From assembly GCA_026873275.1 (NCBI GenBank), contig JANTUC010000002.1:372001-436000 (forward strand): a stretch of DNA of 64,000 bases. Direction: 5' to 3'. Position 1 is the stretch's first letter. Each line of letters starts with the position of its first letter. The notes under the pieces are model-generated. The model had not been told where the DNA came from. It did not search any database and saw nothing but the letters and a program-made list of their open reading frames with translations. Made by a program: the position numbers and the translations under genes. This DNA is from Pseudopithomyces maydicus. Its lineage: Eukaryota > Ascomycota > Dothideomycetes > Pleosporales > Didymosphaeriaceae. Positions 57,463 to 64,000 of this stretch are shown here, in pieces.

Positions 57463-58506
57463 TGCAAAAGGTACTCTATGAATATAAGGGGCTTGTGGAA
57501 ACGTGTGCGAGAGGTTCGGAACAGTTGTAAATTGACGCTGCGTTAGTTATGCCCGGGCGATTTTGCGCGCGTTAAGTGTGGGGTGTAGGTGGATGACCAG
57601 CTTGGGCTTCGTTGCGTAAACGGAACTAGTACCGTAGAGGAGTACTCCGCCTTTCGCCGCCTTTCTCTACTTTGCCTTACACCAGTGTCCGCCCGCTTGC
57701 CAAAGATCATTGATGAAAATTATGCCAAGGCGGTGGACAATGATACAGTATGTATGCAATGATCCCATCTTCGCGTCCACTGAGCACCTTCTGCACCTGC
57801 ACCTGCCCAGGGGCATGGTAAGTCACGGGAACACGCGTCTGCCTGCAGGTGATTATAGCTCGTTCTACGAATTCTTGTGAACCTTACCGAAACATCACCC
57901 AAATTTTAAACAACCCCTTGTAGCTTCTATAACGCGTCGCTTCGTAGAAAGAGTGCGCTGTGCAATGGAAAGACAAATATTGTTCAGGGCACGCTTTCGT
58001 ATCATGCATTAAGACACACAAGCGTGCGAGTCTTCAACCAAGGACCTCTCATCTCAGACCTCGGAGCTAATCCTGAGCCTCTCTCGAAATAATTAGTGTT
58101 CTAGATGGAAGCGTCGTATGGTATACCGAGCATCTGATTGGTCGTAGATACGCTATACGCCATCATGCACGTATACGAGATATACGAACGATCGTATACC
58201 GGGTCTTGAGTACGAACACGACATGTTCCTGCCTCGCACTACCTATGCTACTATGGCTCTTACATTGGCGTTCCCCATGGTGTCAAATACACTTCTATTC
58301 ATTCGTCAATGGGAGTATGGTATTGTGGATCTGCACAGGAATTCACATTCGGCTACTGGTCGTTCCTAGCCTTTGCCTGTACTGGTAGGCATTCCTGACG
58401 GTACACGCGGAAGATCTACACAGCTAACGGCCGGACTTGAGATGCACAGGTAATTTTCTTCTGTTCTACCTACATAGCATGCGGTGATATCATGTTCGCC
58501 TAGAGG
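57463..58506. other. Intergenic with clustered GTATAC palindromes
   Basis: About 1 kb without a gene. GTATAC occurs at 58121, 58171 and 58194 within 80 bp, the first inside GGTATACC, and further TATACG/CGTATA sequences lie between them. Confidence 0.4.
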
Positions 58507-58514
58507 TATAAATA
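58507..58514 (+). promoter_or_regulatory. TATA box of the peroxygenase gene
   Basis: TATAAATA, 108 bp upstream of the ATG at 58622. Confidence 0.55.
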
Positions 58515-58621
58515 CCACCTTGGAACTCATCGACATGTTTTGAGACATCAGTGTTTATCACCATCAACGGTGAACGACTATCTTCAGACAAAAACAAAAT
58601 CTTCAAGAATTACAGCCCAGT

Positions 58622-59532
58622 ATGAAGACTCCGTCGCTATTCGTGTTGCAACTTGCGGTTCTCTCGTCAGCCAGTCCTCATCTCGCTCGTCAATATCAAA
58701 TTGTCTCGCCACATGACTGGATTCCTGCAGGACCCAATGATTGTATGGCATCTGCCAAACGCCTAGTAAGACTTTTCTAACAGCTACCAGTCAGAGGTCC
58801 CTGTCCCATGTTGAACACACTTGCAAACCATGGGTTCTTTCCCCGCGATGGCCGCAACCGTAAGTGATCCATGTGTTCAAAACGAGTAAGAAGCCGCTAA
58901 AACTATACATCACAGTCACGAAACCCACCGTCGTGAATGGGCTTACCGGCGGATTGAACTTCAACGAGTCCCTCGCAGAGCTCATGTTCGACATGGCCAT
59001 CGTCGCAAACCCCGAGCCGAACGCCACCTTCTTCACGCTCGACCAGCTCAACGTACACAACGTCCTCGAGCACGACGCTTCTCTCTCCCGCACAGACGCC
59101 TTCTTCGGCTCCAACCACATCTTCAACGAAACCATCTTCAACACCAGCCGCGCGTTCTGGACCGCCGAAACCGTGACCGCCGACATGCTCGCCAACTCTA
59201 AGATCTACCGGCAGATCGAGAGCAAGGCGTTCAACCCCGAGTACAGGTTTACCGCTTCGACGGAGCAGTTTAGTCTCGGCGAGGTTGCGGCGCCCATCAT
59301 CGCTTTCGGGGATATCGAGCAGTTTACCGTGCCGAGGGATTTGATGGAGTATTTCTTCGTGAATGAGCGGTTTCCAACGGAATTGGGGTGGAAGAAGAAG
59401 GAGCATGTCATGGGCGTGTTGGACGTGATGAAGGTGTCGCAGGCTATAGGGAAAGCGACGAACTTGATCACTGGTGGAGAGGAAGCGGCTGCGAAGCTGA
59501 GGCGAGGAGATTTCCATGCGGGCATGTTTTGA
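58622..59532 (+). CDS. Unspecific peroxygenase / chloroperoxidase family (short type)
   Basis: Secreted haem-thiolate enzyme using hydrogen peroxide to oxygenate or halogenate organic substrates. Exons are 58622-58742, 58791-58859 and 58916-59532 (268 aa). Signal peptide: MKTPSLFVLQLAVLSSAS. The haem-ligand motif is RGPCPMLNTLANHGFFPRDGR, with Cys as the axial ligand. LEHDASLSRTDAFFGS gives the EHD acid/metal motif of short UPOs; a downstream catalytic Glu is expected near NPEYRFTAS but not proven here. Several N-glycosylation sites are present. The acceptor of intron 1 at 58790 is chosen because it alone keeps the PCP motif in frame. Confidence 0.88.
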
Positions 59533-59762
59533 ATTGGGAAATACAAGAATGGACCTAGTTGCTGAAAAAGAATAGCAATATACATATAGTAAATACAGCT
59601 TGGTGAATGATATCCTAACAACCTTAGCCCTAGCCAGCTAGCTAGCATCGCCTCTGTCGACCACGCAACCAATTTCTCGTAGGAGGGAATAAAACAGAAC
59701 CTTGCTTAATAAACACAATCATCGCCGTTACACCTTTCAAGTACACCCGCTATGTATGTACC

Positions 59763-60405
59763 TCAATAAACCCTTCTCGGCAAAGACAGCCCATTCCTCG
59801 TCCTGCCTCGCTCCGGCTCCTCGTCTTCACTCCCAGACACATCGTCGAACACGATCGAGACCCTGCTCTCCAGAACACGGATATCGTCATTAGTTTTATT
59901 CGGCGTGCTCATCTCGCCCCTCTCCACTTCTTCCACCGCCCTCTCAAGCGCCCGTTCTCGTCTCCTCCTTCGAAGGTAAAATATCTCGACGAGATACGCA
60001 ATCAGCGCTGCGCCGAAGATGCCGACTACCACCCCTATTCCAATCTTGACGCCGGTATCCAGTCCATTGGCTGACTCGGAAGATGGTGGAGAGCTGGCAA
60101 GTGCTGGGGACGAAGGAGTTATAGAGGTCGTTGATTGTGATGTTTCGGTGGGTGAGGGTTGAATCAAAGGGGATACCGTGCTAGAAACAGACACAAGCGA
60201 TTCAGATGATGCGGTTTGGCTCGGAGTCTCCGAGGTCACCGAAGACCCAGAAGAGACCCCGTCGTCCACTCTTTTCTCGCTCCCCACATATTCCTATACT
60301 GTGTTAATGCTTCACGAGCACAATCATGATGCAGAAACGCACAGAACGTGGCCTCGCCTCGACTGCAATGCCGTACACCGCCCACAATTCATTCGCGAAG
60401 AGCAT
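59763..60405 (-). CDS. Single-pass membrane protein with Ser/Thr-rich ectodomain
   Basis: Exons are 60405-60343 and 60293-59763 (197 aa). The first 17-21 residues (MLFANELWAVYGIAVEA) may be a short signal peptide or part of one; an upstream exon is possible. The ectodomain is Ser/Thr/Pro-rich (about residues 35-95). One transmembrane helix follows (IGIGVVVGIFGAALIAYLVE), then an RRRRRER stop-transfer and an acidic cytoplasmic tail (VFDDVSGSEDEEPERGR). This organisation resembles fungal wall-stress sensors of the Mid2/Wsc type, but no Cys-rich WSC domain is present. Function is inference only. Confidence 0.6.
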
Positions 60406-61214
60406 TGCAGATACCGTCCGTCTCGAGATATTTTATCCACAGGAAATATGATAAGAGAAGATGAGCGAGCAGTAGAAATCTGTTCCGGGACGTGCATGTG
60501 CGAGGGAAGCGGGGCCGATACATATATGCGTGCATCGCGTTGTCTGGCAACAGGCCGCCCGCGTACGTGCGCCGCTGCATATGTACATGTTCCTGCAGTA
60601 GCACTTGATGTGCTGTCCTGGATGCTTAATGAGGATAGTACACGTGTATTTTCCTTTTGCCAGTACCAATAGGTGGCTTGCACCATCTGCCGCCGCACCG
60701 CTGATTCGGGCGTTAAGAATTTTCATTTGGCTTTGCAAACGGCCTGGAGAAGAACATCGGACTCGTGTGGCTGCTAGCAATCGCAACCTCTTCGTCGACG
60801 TCTTTCATTTTTCCGTGGCGTCGAAGTTGAGACATAGCGGTAGCGCCCGAGTCGCGCACAGCGCCTGCAGTGTGATGCAGGGAGGAGTTGTCTCCGGCCG
60901 CTAGGCGAATGACTGCCTCAACAGTCGAACCTCACAACAAAACACCAGAGGATCAAAACATAGTAATCATGTTTGTTTTGAATTAGTCCGCTACTCCGGC
61001 GCTGATACCACGATGCACCTTGAATCAATTACTTTTCCGCCAATCTTACACAAACCCTCTGGCCTTTTGGAACTCTCCTGGTTGACCTCCCCACCTTATT
61101 CATACACTACTTCTCTTACAAAACACCCCTCCCGAATGCTCACCCCTTGCTGCTAATTCTTGTCTTCCCCGGAATCAACAATACTCCGGCCTCCTCACGG
61201 CCTCACCGAGTACC
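60406..61214. other. Intergenic, no gene seen
   Basis: 800 bases between the membrane-protein gene and the PHD gene's 3' end. The minus-strand frame 60324-60698 overlaps the membrane-protein exon in a different frame and is rejected as a gene. Confidence 0.4.
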
Positions 61215-63349
61215 CTAGCAAACCGAGGGTTTCCTGCTCGCAGTCCCACCACGCCTCCTCTTCGCCGCGGCACCCTTCGAGATAGCAGCCCTCGTCCAGC
61301 TGTAGAACGAGGCACCCTTCTTCTTCTTCTTCTCTGGATCGCAGTCCGGGCAAAGCCAGCTCTCCTCTCCCTCTCCCGGCTTCCCCTTCTTCGTGCTGAT
61401 GCAACGCCAGTGGACCCAGCCGCCACTCGGGCACTCCTCACCGTCGCAGCCAACCATGTCCGTTCCGTCGTCTCCCTCCTTGCAGCGACAGTAGACTGCA
61501 TTTGGGTCCTCGGTAGCCCCGTCTATCTTGTTGTTGTTGTTATTGTTGTTTGGGACATCCATCATCTCGTCGTCTTCGTCCGCTGAGTCCTGCTTGACCA
61601 CTGTCTTCGCTTTCTTGCGGGGGTTGCTCGGAGGCTGCCTTTCTGGCGCCTCGAGTGCGGGTCGTGATCTCGTTCTCAGGCTCTCTGGTACGCTTTCGCG
61701 AGCGCGAGCGCGTGGTAACTTGGTTTGGGTGCTGCTGCTCGTCTTCGATCTTGATGACCGTGCGGGAATCTGCGTCATTCATGACAATGTCCCCGGCGTG
61801 GTGCACGTCTTGCTCATTGTGCGAGACGGCTTCCGTATGCTCTGTTGAAGGGATAATGGCGAGGTCTTGTGACTGTTCCCGAACGCTTTGGATATCAGTC
61901 GCATAGCCGGCGGCATCAGGTGTGCCGATAGTGGCCTGAGATTGATGCTGGTAGGTAGGTTCCGCCTTCATCATCTCTTTGGTGTAGCTCTCCCCGTAGC
62001 GCGACCCGATTGCTCCATGTGACTGTGAAAACGCCCATCCACAAATGATCCCTCTACAATCTCGTATACGAGCTGAGCTCCCTCGTTCTTCTCAATGTCG
62101 ACCTCATGATCGTTGAACGTGATGTGGGGCAGACTGTCCGCGTTCTCGGCGATGTCTTTCTTGATTTCGTTCGTAGCGATCACCTTCATGTCGCTTTGTG
62201 CCTGCCCGAGAGAGGTGTTCAAGTGGACTAGGTAGGTGACTGGCACGCTTGGTGGACGGGCAATGGTTAGGTAAAGGCCAAACCGGCCTGAGCTCACGTA
62301 TTGTTGAGCTTTCTCCGTCGGCTCTGCATGCGTCACGCTGGGAGCTGGTGCTTCGGTGATGGGCGGTGTAGTTGCTGCGACTTGAGCCGCCGGAGTAGAT
62401 CGCTCAGACACTTCGTCATCGATCTCGATTGGTGCTTCACGAGTGCCTCGGGTCACTTCATGCGCAAGACCCTCGGGGTTTGGCGTGGGATACAGCGGGA
62501 TGGAGGCAAGTGGAGTGTCATCCTGCTCTTGCTTGATAGTCATAAGCTCCTCCAAGTTGGAAACATCGTCGCGAGCAGAATATGCAGGTGTGTTGTTCCT
62601 TGCACCGAGGCTATCCACGCCTTGTAGCTCTTGTTGCGCCTCATTCTGAGAGTGACGCTTTGGAGGAGGAGTTGGATCTCTGTAAAGATCGTCGTCGGTC
62701 ATTGGCTCTTGTTGAGCTTCCTTCTGAGAGCCACACTTCGGGGGAGGAGTTGGATCTCTATAAAGATCGTCATCGGTCATTGGCTCTTGCTGCTCTCCCT
62801 TCTCCCCCGACGCTTCGAAGGCGGAGTCGGAGCTCTATAAAGCTCGTCGTCACTATGCGACTCTTGACCTTCCGCCGAAGACCCATCGGCTCGGTCTTGT
62901 GCACCCTCCGTGTCTGGCACCTCGTGAACAGCATTGATCTGATATTGGACGATCGTCAACATGGACGCGTCAACCACCCAAAACTTGTTGCCGCCCTCGA
63001 AGACATCCGATCCGGGTGTCGCAGCCGCGACGGCATTGAGGAGACGCCTCGCGGCTTTCTCGGCCTCCTCCCACGAGGCGTACCGGCCCTCTTCGGGGTG
63101 CCAGGTGGCTTTGGGATCGGTGGGCGTCTTGGTGGAGAGGATCTCGTAGTAGGAGGGGTGGGCAGCAGTGTCTGAAGCTGGGGGTGAGGAACCTTCGAAC
63201 AGCTCGTTCAGCTGGCTGGATGGGCTTGAGCCGTAGAAGATGGAGGTGGAGGGGGTGCTCAAGGTTGTGGCGAAGTGGGCGGCTCGAGCCAGGGCGGAGT
63301 GCGCCATGCTGGGAGGTGGTGTCTCGGGACGAGAATTGGAGGACGCCAT
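61215..63349 (-). CDS. PHD-finger protein with N-terminal repeats
   Basis: Intronless reading of about 711 aa after three repairs. The N-terminal region has YYEILSTKTPTD and ATWHPEEGRYASWEEAEKAARR. Three 26-residue repeats follow (DDELYRAPTPPSK, then DDDLYRDPTPPPK twice). A mid-region contains RFGLYLTIARPPSVPVTYLVHL. Next is a basic nuclear-signal-like stretch (TRSRSRKRTREPE) and a PHD finger: YCRCKEGDDGTDMVGC, CPSGGWVHWRCI, LCPDC, the Cys4-His-Cys3 pattern that usually reads histone H3 tails. Ends KRRRGGTASRKPSVC. Breaks occur at C5 62804-62808 and C4 61992-61995 (one base missing each) and at G5 61619-61623 (one base extra or two missing). The repairs restore the third repeat and a continuous frame to the PHD finger. 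Probably a chromatin protein; complex unknown. Confidence 0.7.
62640..62860 (-). repeat. 78-bp coding tandem repeat in the PHD gene
   Basis: The phrase GTTGGATCTCT recurs at 62671 and 62749, exactly 78 bp apart, with a third more diverged unit to about 62860. Encodes 26-residue units containing DDDLYRDPTPPPK. Confidence 0.8.
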
Positions 63350-64000
63350 GAGTGTGAAGAGTAAGTGCTTGTTTAGCTTTTGAAAAGTGTGGTAATGGTT
63401 GTGGTATATAAGGGTTTGCCTTTGCAAAGATAGGGTGTGGGTGAGAGTGTGTGTGTGTGGGTGTGCGAGGTTGAGTGTAGCAACAACAGCGGATTTGAAA
63501 TATAAGGAAGTAGCGCGCAGGTTGCTGTAGCATTTACGGAAGCTCTGTTTGTTGATAAACAGGTGTTCGCGTTGAAAAACAGTGCTTTGGTTGTCAAGTG
63601 AAGGTAAACAGTGCCGCCTGTAATCACTCCGGCAACTCGTACGTACGCTCAACTCGCACGCGCTCAACTTGCACGCGCTCATCTAAATGAGGTTCGCCCT
63701 GTTGTGTCTTGGCAGAGCTGTTCGAGCCGTCATCAATGTTGAGGTTTTTACTGTTCAGTTACTTAGATACCAACTCAGCCGACTCTCACAGGCTCTGGCC
63801 CAACACTACCAGGGCAGACCTTTACTCCAATGCCCAATGCTCAAAGTTTGTCAGGTGCAATTATTATAATACCTGGCTCCTGTCTCGTGCATGCGCGAAG
63901 AGGCCAGAGACAGATGACGAGCATTGCTTGCTTGCCAGCCAGCCCTGGAGAAGCTGTCCTCACAACACCAGATAGATGAAAGGTCATTTGAAACAATAGG
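63350..64000. other. Intergenic, promoter side of PHD gene, with GT microsatellite
   Basis: A GT-rich run lies at about 63448-63466. CACGCGCTCAACTTG-type decamers repeat at 63646-63680. No gene seen to the window edge. Confidence 0.4.

Noticed and set aside
60324..60698. 124-aa minus-strand frame upstream of the membrane protein
   Set aside because: Does not splice in frame to the downstream exon; a different frame starting at 60405 does.
17803..63349. Calling the frame-broken genes pseudogenes
   Set aside because: Several are essential (EF-3, MRS6, SNU66) and all breaks share one homopolymer signature with no other decay.
1..64000. Biosynthetic gene cluster, CRISPR array, prophage or intact transposon
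   Set aside because: No backbone enzyme, repeat-spacer array, phage gene or transposase found on either strand.

Overview
This is a 64 kb stretch of nuclear DNA from a filamentous ascomycete (Pezizomycotina; Dothideomycetes is a guess). The evidence is short GT-AG introns of about 45-65 bp with CTAAC-like branch points, a fungal-specific elongation factor 3, and many secreted cell-wall or plant-wall proteins. I see no phage, plasmid, CRISPR or bacterial features and no intact transposon.

Layout. 0-32.6 kb is mostly compact housekeeping DNA: a membrane-protein fragment at the left edge, translation elongation factor 3, a Dbf2/Sid2-type NDR kinase, a RING protein, fumarase, SMC5, a small orphan, a cysteine-repeat secreted protein, a membrane-anchored histidine acid phosphatase, a GPI-type protein, Rab escort protein (MRS6), an intron-containing tRNA-Asp, a short-chain dehydrogenase, cytochrome c and a pyruvate dehydrogenase kinase. 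33.5-46.7 kb is sparse and AT-rich in its intergenic parts. It holds a Ser/Thr/Pro repeat wall protein, two small secreted proteins, a three-module chitin-binding protein and a CE5 esterase, with a diverged 110-bp direct repeat on either side of the chitin-binding and cysteine-rich genes. 46.7-64 kb returns to mixed content: a lineage-restricted JmjC-like/C2H2 protein, a second dehydrogenase, mitoribosomal bL28m, a GH30 glycosidase, SNU66/SART1, peptidyl-tRNA hydrolase 2, an unspecific peroxygenase, a single-pass membrane protein and a PHD-finger protein.

How the genes relate. This is a eukaryotic chromosome, so there are no operons. Several genes serve mitochondrial metabolism (fumarase, cytochrome c, PDK, bL28m, Pth2) and others serve secretion or host/substrate interaction (CBM18, CE5, GH30, peroxygenase, small Cys-rich proteins), but they are not organised as one pathway cluster.

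Most important caution. Ten genes contain breaks in the reading frame, 14 events in total. Each lies in or next to a run of four or more G or C, and 13 of the 14 are repaired by adding one base. This pattern points to homopolymer errors in the assembly rather than pseudogenes. Coordinates below follow the DNA as given and each break is stated. No single convincing new multi-gene system is visible; the best candidates for new biology are the JmjC-like/C2H2 protein and the small secreted proteins of the 38-43 kb compartment.
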